Positions 55,918 to 63,998 of a stretch of DNA of 64,000 bases are shown in pieces. This DNA is from Rothia sp. (in: high G+C Gram-positive bacteria) (GTDB lineage Bacteria > Actinomycetota > Actinomycetes > Actinomycetales > Micrococcaceae). Below the pieces are notes generated by a model. That model was not told the origin of the DNA. It worked only from the letters and a program-made list of their open reading frames with translations, and did no database searches. The DNA is taken from positions 35,859 through 99,858 of the forward strand of contig JAUNHE010000009.1 in assembly GCA_030524105.1 (NCBI GenBank), in the 5' to 3' direction. The translations under genes were made by a program, and so were the position numbers. Position 1 is the stretch's first letter, and every line of letters begins with the position of its first letter.

Positions 55918-56691
55918 ATGATCATCCTGCTTCCTCCCTCCGAGGCTAAAAGGCCCGCTCAGGCTGGTAGGCCAGCAATTAACTTTCCAGAACTATCCTT
56001 TCCAGAACTAACCGAAGCCCGCGAAAGAGTAACCCAGGTCCTCAGCCAGGTGAGCGCCCAGCCAGATGCCTTACAAATCTTAAAAGTAGGCCAGTCCCTG
56101 CAGGCAGAAGTTGAGCATAATATTAAGCTGCTCAGCCAGCCAGCCCACCCAGCCCACCGGGTTTACAGCGGAGTGCTCTTTGAAGCCTTAGACTACGCCT
56201 CGCTCACACCTGGGCAGAAAAGGGCAGCAGAAAAGAGTGTCCTTATTATATCCGCCCTCTGGGGTGCCCTCCGGCTACAGGATTGCATTCCCTCCTACCG
56301 GCTCACCATGAGCACCCGGCTGGCAGACTGCGGTAACCTGGCCACCTTCTGGCGCGGTGAGCTAGAGCCCGTACTTACCCCCTACAGCAGCAAACAAATC
56401 ATTATTGACTGCCGCTCTAGCACCTACCTTAAAGCTTGGCAGCCAGCGCCCGAGCGCACCGTTCAAATCCGCGTTGTGAGAGAAGACCCCTCTGGCTCAC
56501 AAAAAGTTGTTTCCCATATGGCTAAACACTATCGAGGGCTCCTGGTTCGCTACCTACTGACCCACCAACTGCACACAATAAATAGCGTCAAAGAATTCTG
56601 CCAGGCCCTAGCCACTGATTGGCGTTTTAACTTTAAACCGGCAGAGCCAGGCGCCGCAGCCCAACTGACCCTGATCATTCCCAGCCCCTAA
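55918..56691 (+). CDS. yaaA: Peroxide stress protein YaaA
   Basis: YaaA (DUF328/UPF0246) limits free iron and DNA damage under peroxide stress. The 257-residue protein opens MIILLPPSEAKRP and includes RVYSGVLFEALDYASL, LIISALWGALRLQDCIPSYRL and FWRGELEPVL, all family hallmarks. AGAGGC precedes the ATG, which lies only 38 bases from the 5' end of rnpB on the other strand. Its stop overlaps the convergent Nif3-like gene by four bases. Confidence 0.93.
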   Translation: MIILLPPSEAKRPAQAGRPAINFPELSFPELTEARERVTQVLSQVSAQPDALQILKVGQSLQAEVEHNIKLLSQPAHPAHRVYSGVLFEALDYASLTPGQKRAAEKSVLIISALWGALRLQDCIPSYRLTMSTRLADCGNLATFWRGELEPVLTPYSSKQIIIDCRSSTYLKAWQPAPERTVQIRVVREDPSGSQKVVSHMAKHYRGLLVRYLLTHQLHTINSVKEFCQALATDWRFNFKPAEPGAAAQLTLIIPSP

Positions 56692-57599
56692 GAAACAAAC
56701 CGGTTGCTGCTAGCCGAAGCGGTTAGCTCTCCCGTAGCTAACCAAAAATCCCAGGGATCGGTGTTAAGCTGGCAAACCTGCGTTTTCACCCCGTAGCCCT
56801 CGAGGGCAAGTGCCCGCTCTAGCTGCTGGGCTCCGGTCTTAAGCCAAAGCCGCTCACTAGCATAATGGGAGCAGTCCAGCAAAAAAGGCTTACCGGTTTT
56901 CTGGCATAGGGCCTGCTCCCGAAACTCTGAGGCAGGGTGATGACGCAAGTCTGCCGTAATATAGGCGTCCACCTGAGCCTGCTGAACTAGATCCAGCAAA
57001 GAATCACCGGCTCCGGCGCAAAGCGCCACCGTTTTCACCAAACCCTGGGGGTCACCGGCCACCCGCAGCCCGGCCGCTGTAGCCGGTAAAAGCTCTGCTA
57101 GCTGCTGGGCTAGCTGATAAAGGCTCCTTGTTTGGTCAAGCTGCCCGATCCTACCCAAACCAACCGAATAGCTCTGCCCGTCACGATACTGGACACTTTC
57201 TTCCGCCAAGACCCTAAGGTCGGTGAGCCCCAAAGCCTGGGCCAGGGCCTCGTTAACACCGGCTTGAGCAGAATCAGCGTTTGTATGGGCAGCTAAAAGG
57301 GCACAACCACCCTCGATGAGGCTGTGCACGAGCCTGCCCTTATAACTCGTATCTGCCAGGAATTTAGCCCCGCGCAAAAGCAAAGGATGGTGGGTAATCA
57401 GTAAATCAGCACCCCAGTCAAGGGCCTGCTTAACCGTAGCCCAGACCGGATCCACCGCAAAAACTACCTTAGCCACCTTCTGCTCTGCCCGCCCTAAGAC
57501 CAGGCCACTGGCATCCCACTCCTGGGCAAGATCTAGGGGATAAAGACCGTGAAAAGTCTCAACCACCTGAGACAATGTAGGAGTAGCATATTCAGACAT
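56688..57599 (-). CDS. Nif3-like dinuclear metal centre protein
   Basis: Toroidal hexameric metal protein of the DUF34/NIF3 family, sometimes labelled GTP cyclohydrolase I type 2, biological role unsettled. In 303 residues: EWDASGLVLG at ~27-36, metal ligands in ITHHPLLLR (~68-76) and AHTNAD (~103-108), and the C-terminal DCSHYASERLWL with further ligands. Ribosome site is weak. Convergent with yaaA and divergent from msrA. Confidence 0.92.
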   Translation of the reverse strand: MSEYATPTLSQVVETFHGLYPLDLAQEWDASGLVLGRAEQKVAKVVFAVDPVWATVKQALDWGADLLITHHPLLLRGAKFLADTSYKGRLVHSLIEGGCALLAAHTNADSAQAGVNEALAQALGLTDLRVLAEESVQYRDGQSYSVGLGRIGQLDQTRSLYQLAQQLAELLPATAAGLRVAGDPQGLVKTVALCAGAGDSLLDLVQQAQVDAYITADLRHHPASEFREQALCQKTGKPFLLDCSHYASERLWLKTGAQQLERALALEGYGVKTQVCQLNTDPWDFWLATGELTASASSNRFVS

Positions 57600-57637
57600 A
57601 GTTTTATTGTCTCATAAGGAAAAGCAGGTAAATAAAC

Positions 57638-58198
57638 GTGACTCGATTTACCATGGGTGCTGGCTGCTTCTGGTGCCTGGAGGCGGCGCTGCGCCAGCTA
57701 GACGGTATCACCACGCTCACATGCGGCTACAGCGGCGGGCACACCAGCCAGCCCGACTACGACAGCGTCTGTAGCGGTAGCACAGGCCATATTGAGGTAG
57801 TCCAGGTAGATTTTAATGCAGAAAAAATTGAGGAAACCAGCCTTCTTGACTTCTTTTTTGCCTGCCATGACCCCACCAGCTGGGATAAGCAGGGTGCCGA
57901 TCAAGGTTCCCAATACCGTTCTGTCCTCTTCTACGAAGACAAGGAACAAGAAGAGCTCTTTATCAGAGCAAAGCAGCGGGCACAGCAGCTGTGGCCGCAG
58001 CCCATCGTTACCGTCATCCAAGCTCTCAGGGACTTTTGGCCCGCTGAAGAATACCACCAAAACTACTATGCCAAAAATCCCAACCAAGGCTACTGCCAGC
58101 TAGTCATCAACCCAAAACTTGCCCAGTTAAGAAAAAAGTTTGCCCGCCACTGTCTAGAGGGCAGCCCTAGCGTTACCAAAGGTTACACTGATTTTTAA
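57638..58198 (+). CDS. msrA: Peptide-methionine (S)-S-oxide reductase
   Basis: Repairs methionine-S-sulfoxide with thiol electrons. The catalytic Cys is in GAGCFWCLEAAL at ~8-19, followed by the family segments CGYSGGHTSQPDYDSVCSGSTGHIE-like region and HDPTSWDKQGADQGSQYRSV. Recycling cysteines are probably those near the C terminus (GYCQLV, RHC). The start is GTG. The last ~100 bases of the gene, from 58094, are part of a direct repeat whose second copy lies upstream of cysK. Confidence 0.93.
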   Translation: MTRFTMGAGCFWCLEAALRQLDGITTLTCGYSGGHTSQPDYDSVCSGSTGHIEVVQVDFNAEKIEETSLLDFFFACHDPTSWDKQGADQGSQYRSVLFYEDKEQEELFIRAKQRAQQLWPQPIVTVIQALRDFWPAEEYHQNYYAKNPNQGYCQLVINPKLAQLRKKFARHCLEGSPSVTKGYTDF

Positions 58199-58275
58199 AG
58201 TCCGTGATAGCCGGGTACTATTCCTACAGGTACCCGCCCCACTCACACCGGAAGGATACACAGCGTAAGCACAAT
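58094..58275 (+). repeat. 182-bp direct repeat, copy 1 (msrA end, intergenic, cysK start)
   Basis: Identical to 60208-60389 except at 58267 (A here, G in copy 2). It contains the msrA C-terminal codons, the intergenic hairpin GGGTAC/GTACCC, the cysK ribosome site GGAAGG, and the first bases of cysK, whose start codon here is changed from GTG to GTA. The cysK reading then stops matching at 58276, where the insert begins. Confidence 0.97.
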
Positions 58276-59220
58276 TTTTGATTCAGCGAGTGTTATAGAA
58301 CTCGATGTAGGCAGCGATTGCATTTTCGAGCTCATCGGTGGTTTGCGACATAATGCCGTAGTACATCTCATTTTTCATTCAACCAAAGAATCCCTCACAG
58401 GCCGCGTTATCAGGACTGCACCCCTTCTTTGACATCGATCGGACAATATCGAATCCAGCAGTCAAATTTTGCCAACTTCTACCCCTATAATGAGCGCCAC
58501 GATCAGAATGAATCACAAGGGGCCGCTCACGAGCAGGACGTTCCGCGTCAATAGCTGCCTGCACCGTTGCTTCCGCAAACTCCATTGTGGGGTACAGACT
58601 TGTTCTTGCAGCTGCCACCTTGCCATCGAAACAATCAATGATGGATGATAAATAGACAAGACCCTCATGAGCAGCAAAAACACCGATGTTAGTCAACCAC
58701 AATCAGTTTGGGACATTGGCATGAAAATCGCGGTTGAGCAGGTTTGGTGGTGCCGGGGAGATTGTTCCCTGGTGCCTAGAGTACTTCCGTTTTCGCTTCG
58801 AAAATCGTGGGGTGATGCCTTCTTCGTACATGAGTCGTCGAACGACTTTTCGCTGATGATAATCCCCCGGTGGCGTAATTCCCCTCATTTACGTCGATAG
58901 CCATAGGTGTTGTGAGACCTGGTGTTGATCCGATGGAGCATACTGCTGATATGCGCGTGCTTATCCGGGGTATGGCGCCGTTTGTAGGTGGTAAGAAAAC
59001 TTGATGCTGCAAGATCACAAGCAATCAACAGTAGCGCCAAAGGAAAGCGGGTACGTAGAGCGTCAACCACATCAGTCTTGTGCCTGTTAGTCAGTTGACC
59101 TAGGATCACGCTGTCGTCTTTTTTACAAGTTCTAGCTCCTGTTCGCCTTGTCGACCAACGCAGCAGCTAACTGTCTTTTCAACTTACTGGATCATCCGGT
59201 AATGATTTTTCAAACGTAGC
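58276..59220 (-). pseudogene. Decayed IS3-family transposase (orfA end and orfB)
   Basis: Pieces in order on the minus strand: an orfA tail (SLPDDP ... LKRQLAA ... ELELVKK), an AAAAAAG slippery run near 59125 as in IS3 programmed -1 frameshifting, then orfB: TYGYRRK at ~58893, KVVRRLMYEEGITPRFSKRK, LLNRDFHANVPN, the rve integrase core VYLSSIIDCFDGKV, VIHSDRGAHYR, and SMSKKGCSPDNAACEGFFG. Stops interrupt it after YGYRRK, VPN, FFG and YNTR, several explained by CGA to TGA changes, and there is at least one frameshift. The C terminus is cut at the repeat boundary 58275/58276. No terminal inverted repeats were recognised. Inactive. Confidence 0.9.
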
Positions 59221-59447
59221 TCTGGTAGGAATACCAGCACGTTCTTTTCGTTCCTTTTTTGCTACTTAGCTCTATCTACATCTGCTTGACTAGCTTGGGC
59301 AGGAACCAGTGTAAAGTCAGCAGCTAGGAACGCGGAATGTCACCCCTTAGAGCCCTTGCCGGGTAGATTGCTCTTTCCGATATATTCTCTGTGCCCTAGT
59401 TTGAACTTCCGTAAGTAGGAAGTATCAGTACAAGAGCACACTTCTAC

Positions 59448-59816
59448 CTAATCAACGGGGGCGACCCTAATGCGATTTCCGTCAAGGTCGGCTACCACGA
59501 AAGTCTTACCAAAGATGTCGTCGTGAGGTTCCTCCACAACGGAAACTCCGTGTTCTGTCCAGCTGGCGTACTTGGCTAGAATTTCCTCTTCACCGCCACC
59601 AAGATTCAAACAAACTTCAGAAACGCGGGATCCTGCGGTTTCGATAGAGTCTTTCATCCCAGTCCAGAGCGCTAAGGAGACTCCGGGAGCAAGATCCATG
59701 GTCACATAGCGGGGCGATTTGAAGCTGACTTCAAGATCGAGAAGCTCAGTGTAGAAGGCGGTCGAAGCATCAATGTCTGAAACGTATACAATGAACACTA
59801 GTTCGCGACTATTCAT
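59448..59816 (-). CDS. VOC superfamily protein on the inserted segment
   Basis: Intact 122-residue glyoxalase-fold protein: LVFIVYVSDIDASTAFYTEL at ~6-25, VSLALWTG, and the C-terminal VVADLDGNRIRVAPVD. A strong AGGAGG ribosome site precedes the ATG. It lies between the transposase remnant and a truncated aldehyde-dehydrogenase-like fragment, in the same direction as both. The 147 bases between its stop and the window's IS remnant hold an ACTTCC/GGAAGT hairpin at 59405-59423. It is unrelated in detail to the VOC gene at 1.8 kb; substrate unknown. Confidence 0.85.
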   Translation of the reverse strand: MNSRELVFIVYVSDIDASTAFYTELLDLEVSFKSPRYVTMDLAPGVSLALWTGMKDSIETAGSRVSEVCLNLGGGEEEILAKYASWTEHGVSVVEEPHDDIFGKTFVVADLDGNRIRVAPVD

Positions 59817-59833
59817 ATCGTAAATCCTCCTAG

Positions 59834-60207
59834 TTAGGGTTGATTTGTAGGTGTTTGAGGCGAGTTAATGAAAGGCCTCTCCATCAGTAGAAAATCAGAT
59901 AGATGTCCATCATGAGGCAAGTTGCGGAAATTTGCAGTAGTTGGCTCATTGATCAGCATGCGGCCGCCTGAACGAGCTCTGAATGCTCTTTCAATAAGAT
60001 TCATGTCAGAAGTGAACAGTGACGTAGCTAACGAATTGTTTACCAGTTTCTCCATTTCAGCATTCTCGAGAGTAGATATCTCAACCAATGGGAAAGGAAA
60101 CTCCAGAATATCTTGATCTAGTTGACGGGCTTTACGGCGGAAAACAACGGGTCCTACTCGAACCTTACCATCCAATTCGCTGGACGTGCCATTGTATAGC
60201 ACATCTA
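59834..60207 (-). pseudogene. Truncated aldehyde-dehydrogenase-like C-terminal fragment
   Basis: An open frame of ~122 residues that begins exactly at the repeat boundary and lacks an N-terminal half. SLATSLFTSDMNLIERAFRA followed by GGRMLINEPTTANFRNLPHD resembles the C-terminal part of ALDH-superfamily enzymes (VFTxDLxRA ... xIN.PTT ... PxGG), but the GG is degenerate and the catalytic Cys would lie in the missing part. A GTG at 60202 could start translation, but no good ribosome site is seen. It precedes the VOC gene by 17 bases, so the two may once have been one operon. Identity is tentative. Confidence 0.45.
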
Positions 60208-60389
60208 TGCCAGCTAGTCATCAACCCAAAACTTGCCCAGTTAAGAAAAAAGTTTGCCCGCCACTGTCTAGAGGGCAGCCCTAGCGTTACCAAAGGTTAC
60301 ACTGATTTTTAAAGTCCGTGATAGCCGGGTACTATTCCTACAGGTACCCGCCCCACTCACACCGGAAGGATACACAGCGTGAGCACAAT
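60208..60389 (+). repeat. 182-bp direct repeat, copy 2 (fragment of msrA end, intergenic, cysK start)
   Basis: Copy of 58094-58275 with a single difference at 60381, where G completes the working cysK GTG start. It begins inside msrA coding sequence, so a short orphan msrA 3' fragment lies here without a start. This copy is joined to the functional cysK. Confidence 0.97.
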
Positions 60390-61314
60390 ATATAACAATG
60401 TTACCGAAGTAATCGGCAACACCCCCATCGTACGCCTCAACAACCTGGACGCTTCATTGCCGGGTAACGTAGCTATCAAACTGGAGTTCTACAACCCGGC
60501 CAACTCGGTTAAGGACCGTATCGGTAAAGCCATTATTGATGCTGCAGAAGCCTCTGGCCAGCTTGCCCCCGGCGGAACCATCGTAGAAGGAACCTCCGGT
60601 AACACCGGTATTGCCCTGGCCATGGTAGGAGCGGCCCGCGGCTACCACGTTATTCTGACCATGCCAGAGACTATGTCCAATGAGCGTCGGGTCATGCTCC
60701 GTGCCTATGGGGCAGAAATTGTCTTAACCCCCGGTGCAGACGGTATGCGCGGTGCCGTAGAAAAAGCCAAAGAAATAGTGGAAAATAGCGACAATGCTAT
60801 TTTGGCTTCGCAGTTTTCAAACCAGGCCAACCCCCTGGTTCACTACCAAACAACGGGACCAGAAATCTGGGAAGCCACGGACGGGCAGGTCGATATCTTT
60901 ATTGCCGGCGTAGGCACCGGTGGCACCGTCTCCGGCGCAGGAAAATATCTTAAAGAACAGAACAAAAACATCAAAGTAATCGCAGTCGAACCTAAAGACT
61001 CTCCCCTGCTCTCGGGAGGTAAGGCCGGTCCCCATAAAATTCAGGGCTTAGGCGCCAACTTTATTCCCGATACCCTGGATCGGGATATCTACGATACCGT
61101 CATAGCTGTCTCGGCAGAAGATGCCGTTTCTGTCTCCCGTGCCCTAGGAACCCAGGAAGGTATTCTCGGCGGTATCTCTGCCGGAGCTGCCGTCTGGGCA
61201 GCCCTCGAAGAAGCCAAGAAGTCAGAGAACCAGGGCAAGCTTATTGTGGCTATTGTGCCAGATTTTGGTGAGCGTTATATATCAACCGTGCTTTACGAAG
61301 ATATCCGCGGCTAA
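60379..61314 (+). CDS. cysK: Cysteine synthase A (O-acetylserine sulfhydrylase)
   Basis: PLP enzyme making cysteine from O-acetylserine and sulfide. Of 311 residues, Lys45 in NPANSVKDRIG forms the PLP Schiff base, EGTSGNTGIALA binds substrate and cofactor (~71-82), and GTGGTVSGAGKYL binds the PLP phosphate. The GTG start with GGAAGG upstream lies inside repeat copy 2, so the promoter region is whatever reads through the insert or lies within the 182-bp repeat. cysE follows 165 bases later, supplying O-acetylserine. Confidence 0.96.
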   Translation: MSTIYNNVTEVIGNTPIVRLNNLDASLPGNVAIKLEFYNPANSVKDRIGKAIIDAAEASGQLAPGGTIVEGTSGNTGIALAMVGAARGYHVILTMPETMSNERRVMLRAYGAEIVLTPGADGMRGAVEKAKEIVENSDNAILASQFSNQANPLVHYQTTGPEIWEATDGQVDIFIAGVGTGGTVSGAGKYLKEQNKNIKVIAVEPKDSPLLSGGKAGPHKIQGLGANFIPDTLDRDIYDTVIAVSAEDAVSVSRALGTQEGILGGISAGAAVWAALEEAKKSENQGKLIVAIVPDFGERYISTVLYEDIRG

Positions 61315-61479
61315 CAGAAGAAGTCCTCTACAAGCTGGTGTGCAGGAACTGCCCTGCACACCATATTTTTTATAGCGGTAAAAGTAGCCTCTACTGCCCA
61401 GCGGAATAGGTAAGGAGCAACTAGTGTTAAAGCAAGGTAAATAGTCAGCGCCAATATTTAGCAAGCAGGAGAGGCAAGC

Positions 61480-62064
61480 ATGAGCTTTTTTAAAAGACTG
61501 CAAGAAGACATCAGCACAGCCCGATCACACGATCCCGCTGCCCGAAGCAACCTAGAAATCGTCATCAATTATTCCGGCCTACATGCCATTTGGATGCACC
61601 GGCTAGCCCATCGGCTCTGGCAAAACCAATCTACTCAGCTGCTGGCCAGAACTCTCTCACAGTTTTCTAGATTCCTTACCGGAATAGAAATCCATCCGGG
61701 AGCAAAAATAGGCCGCAGATTTTTTATTGATCACGGCATGGGCGTTGTCATTGGTGAAACCACGGAAATAGGCGATGACGTCATGCTCTACCATCAAGTA
61801 ACCCTGGGAGGGCGCTCCTTAGAGAAAGTCAAACGCCACCCCACCATTGGAGATCGGGTCACTATCGGGGCCGGGGCTAAGGTACTGGGGCCGGTAGAAA
61901 TAGGGGCAGACTCAGCCATTGGGGGTAACGCTGTTGTTGTGCACGACCACCCAGCAGACTCCATCATCACAGGCATACCGGCTAAATCAAAACCCCGTAC
62001 CCCAGAAAAACAGCAGCCCCTGGTTGACCCCGTTGCCTATATTGACCCGGCTATGTGGATCTAA
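61480..62064 (+). CDS. cysE: Serine O-acetyltransferase
   Basis: Makes O-acetylserine from serine and acetyl-CoA, the committed step before CysK. The short 194-residue type (EpsC/CysE): N-terminal helices to ~60 ([16 protein letters not shown]), then left-handed beta-helix hexapeptides, e.g. [20 protein letters not shown] with catalytic His residues ([12 protein letters not shown]), and [29 protein letters not shown] precedes the ATG. The C-terminal tail that binds CysK in E. coli ends in Ile; this one ends DPAMWI, also with Ile, so complex formation is plausible. Confidence 0.95.
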   Translation: MSFFKRLQEDISTARSHDPAARSNLEIVINYSGLHAIWMHRLAHRLWQNQSTQLLARTLSQFSRFLTGIEIHPGAKIGRRFFIDHGMGVVIGETTEIGDDVMLYHQVTLGGRSLEKVKRHPTIGDRVTIGAGAKVLGPVEIGADSAIGGNAVVVHDHPADSIITGIPAKSKPRTPEKQQPLVDPVAYIDPAMWI

Positions 62065-62069
62065 ACAGG

Positions 62070-62115
62070 CTTCACCCTGCCTCGCCCATCAAAGGGTGGG
62101 CGTTGCAGGGTGAAG
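62070..62115. terminator. Convergent hairpin between cysE and gnd
   Basis: CTTCACCCTGC (62070-62080) pairs exactly with GCAGGGTGAAG (62105-62115), with an inner CGCCCA/TGGGCG helix. No T-run on the plus strand; the minus-strand side continues CTGTTTAG. Probably ends both convergent transcripts. Confidence 0.65.
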
Positions 62116-62142
62116 AATTGGGCCTAGATGCCCTCACTGTTG

Positions 62143-63609
62143 TTAGGAGGTCTGGACTTCGCTTCGGTCAGCGCTCCACAGAGTATGGAAGCTGCCCTCC
62201 CGGTCGATCCGTTCATAGGTGTGAGCACCAAAGAAATCCCGCTGGCCCTGAATGAGAGCGGCTGGCAGGCGGTCTCGACGCAGGCCATCATAGTAGGACA
62301 GGGCGGCAGAAAAGACCGGAACAGGGATACCTAAAGCACTAGCTAAAGCAACAACCCGCCGCCAGGAAGGCAGCAGATCTTGCAAAATGCTGGCAAAACC
62401 AGGAGCCAGAAGCATGTTTACCGGCTGCTGATCGCCGGCATAGGCAGACATAATTTCGGTGAGCAGCTCGGCCCGAATAATACAGCCAGCCCGCCACAGT
62501 CCGGCAATTTCATCAAGGCGTAACTGCCAACCATACTGGGCTCCAGCGGCAGAAATTTCGTCCAGCCCCTGGGCATAAGCCACCAGTTTAGAGGCAAAGA
62601 GGGCTTTGCGGACATCTTCCACAAAATCTTCTGTGTCGGCCTTGAGCCCGGCAAGTTCAATGCTGCCTGCTGCTAGCTGCTGCTGACTTTGCTGGCGAAC
62701 CTGGGGATCTGCTGAAGAAAGCGCCCGGGCAAAGACAGACTCGGCGATAGCCGTCACCGGTGTGCCTAACTCCAGGGCTGCCTGAACCGTCCAGCGTCCG
62801 GTACCCTTTTGCCCAGCCCGATCGACAATAAGATCCACCAAAGGCTTACCCGTAGCAGCATCCTTCTGTTCCAAAACTTGGGCAGTGATCTCAATCAAAT
62901 AAGAGTTAAGTTCTGTCTGATTCCACTGCTTAAAAATCTTGGCCTGTTGGGCTGGCTCAATTCCGGCAGCAGAACGCAACAAATCGTAGGCTTCACCAAT
63001 AACCTGCATATCGGCATACTCAATACCGTTATGCACCATCTTGACAAAATGTCCCGCACCGTCGGTAGAAATCCAGGAACAGCAGGGACTACCGTCTGCT
63101 GCTTTAGCGGCAATACTCTCTAGCAGGGGCCCCAGAGCCTGGTAAGACTCTTTAGAGCCGCCGGGCATAATGGAGGGCCCCAGCAGAGCTCCTTCTTCGC
63201 CACCAGAAACCCCTACACCCACAAAATGCAGGCCCCGAGCAGCTAAATCACGCTCCCGACGAATAGTGTCCGGATAGTGGGAATTACCGCCATCAATAAT
63301 GATATCCCCCTGATCAAGGAGGGGTAGCAGCTGCTCAATAACTGCATCAACAGCTGCTCCAGCCTTCACCATTATTAAAATACGGCGGGGCTTTTCTAAG
63401 GAATCCACCAGCTCCTGCAGTGAGCTGCTGGCGATGAACTTACCCTCGTGGCCATACTGCTCTATGAGGGCAGTAGTCTTTTCCTGGGACCTATTATGGA
63501 GGGCAACGGTATAACCGTGACGGGCAAAATTACGGGCCAAATTAGCCCCCATTACAGCAAGACCAGTAACTGCAATCTGTGCCTTACCTGCTGTCTTATT
63601 TTCAACCAT
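62143..63609 (-). CDS. gnd: 6-phosphogluconate dehydrogenase (decarboxylating)
   Basis: Oxidative pentose phosphate step making ribulose 5-phosphate, CO2 and NADPH. 488 residues: cofactor motif IAVTGLAVMGANLARNFARHG (~12-32) with Asn-Arg-Ser after the second strand as in NADP enzymes, SGGEEGALLGPSIMPGG at ~136-152, and HFVKMVHNGIEYADMQ with catalytic Lys. The C-terminal DYFGAHTYER-type signature appears as RDFFGAHTYERID. TAAGGGC precedes the ATG. It is likely its own transcript. Confidence 0.96.
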   Translation of the reverse strand: MVENKTAGKAQIAVTGLAVMGANLARNFARHGYTVALHNRSQEKTTALIEQYGHEGKFIASSSLQELVDSLEKPRRILIMVKAGAAVDAVIEQLLPLLDQGDIIIDGGNSHYPDTIRRERDLAARGLHFVGVGVSGGEEGALLGPSIMPGGSKESYQALGPLLESIAAKAADGSPCCSWISTDGAGHFVKMVHNGIEYADMQVIGEAYDLLRSAAGIEPAQQAKIFKQWNQTELNSYLIEITAQVLEQKDAATGKPLVDLIVDRAGQKGTGRWTVQAALELGTPVTAIAESVFARALSSADPQVRQQSQQQLAAGSIELAGLKADTEDFVEDVRKALFASKLVAYAQGLDEISAAGAQYGWQLRLDEIAGLWRAGCIIRAELLTEIMSAYAGDQQPVNMLLAPGFASILQDLLPSWRRVVALASALGIPVPVFSAALSYYDGLRRDRLPAALIQGQRDFFGAHTYERIDREGSFHTLWSADRSEVQTS

Positions 63610-63680
63610 GCCCTTAACCTTACGCCCTCTGCCGGCCCAGACGGCAGTTCATGACAAAAATTTTGCACAGCGTGAACTCT

Positions 63681-63863
63681 TTACGAGTCCGTCCGGTCAG
63701 TCAGCAAAACCCAGACGGATAGGGACCCCAAGAGCAGGGCCAGCACCGCAAAGATAGACCACAAAAGGACAAAGGTCCCCTGGCTGACAAAAAAGAGTGA
63801 AATAAAGAACCACACCAGATTTAAGCTAACCGCCGTGTAATGGCGCGGTTTAAAACTAGCCAT
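63681..63863 (-). CDS. Small two-helix membrane protein
   Basis: 60 residues beginning MASFKPRHYTAVSLNLVWFF, with hydrophobic helices at ~13-28 and ~32-52 and a charged end LTDRTDS. The ATG at 63863 has AAGGATG upstream; the longer open frame runs into tRNA-Val and is not used. Function unknown. It lies between tRNA-Val and gnd on the minus strand. Confidence 0.65.
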   Translation of the reverse strand: MASFKPRHYTAVSLNLVWFFISLFFVSQGTFVLLWSIFAVLALLLGSLSVWVLLTDRTDS

Positions 63864-63888
63864 GGCATCCTTAAAAATCTCAAAGTAG

Positions 63889-63915
63889 AAGAGGCCCCTG
63901 AAACAGAGGCCTCTT
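63889..63915 (-). terminator. Hairpin after tRNA-Val
   Basis: AAGAGGCC (63889-63896) pairs with GGCCTCTT (63908-63915); on the minus strand it is followed by CTACTTTGAG, a weak T tract. It starts 11 bases beyond the tRNA 3' end. Confidence 0.6.
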
Positions 63916-63925
63916 AGTGTAAGAG

Positions 63926-63998
63926 TGGGTCCTACCGGGATCGAACCGATGACATCCACGGTGTAAACGTGGCGCTCTACCAGCTGAGCTAAAGACCC
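63926..63998 (-). tRNA. tRNA-Val (TAC)
   Basis: Acceptor GGGTCTT with AGGACCC and discriminator A, anticodon stem CCACG/CGTGG with loop TTTACAC (anticodon TAC), D-arm GCTCAGCTGGTAGAGC and T-arm GGTTCGATCCC. CCA is not encoded. It lies at the very end of the window. Confidence 0.97.

Noticed and set aside
57698..58103. Open frames antisense to or out of frame with msrA
   Set aside because: Composition shadows of the msrA coding frame; no independent ribosome site or family match.
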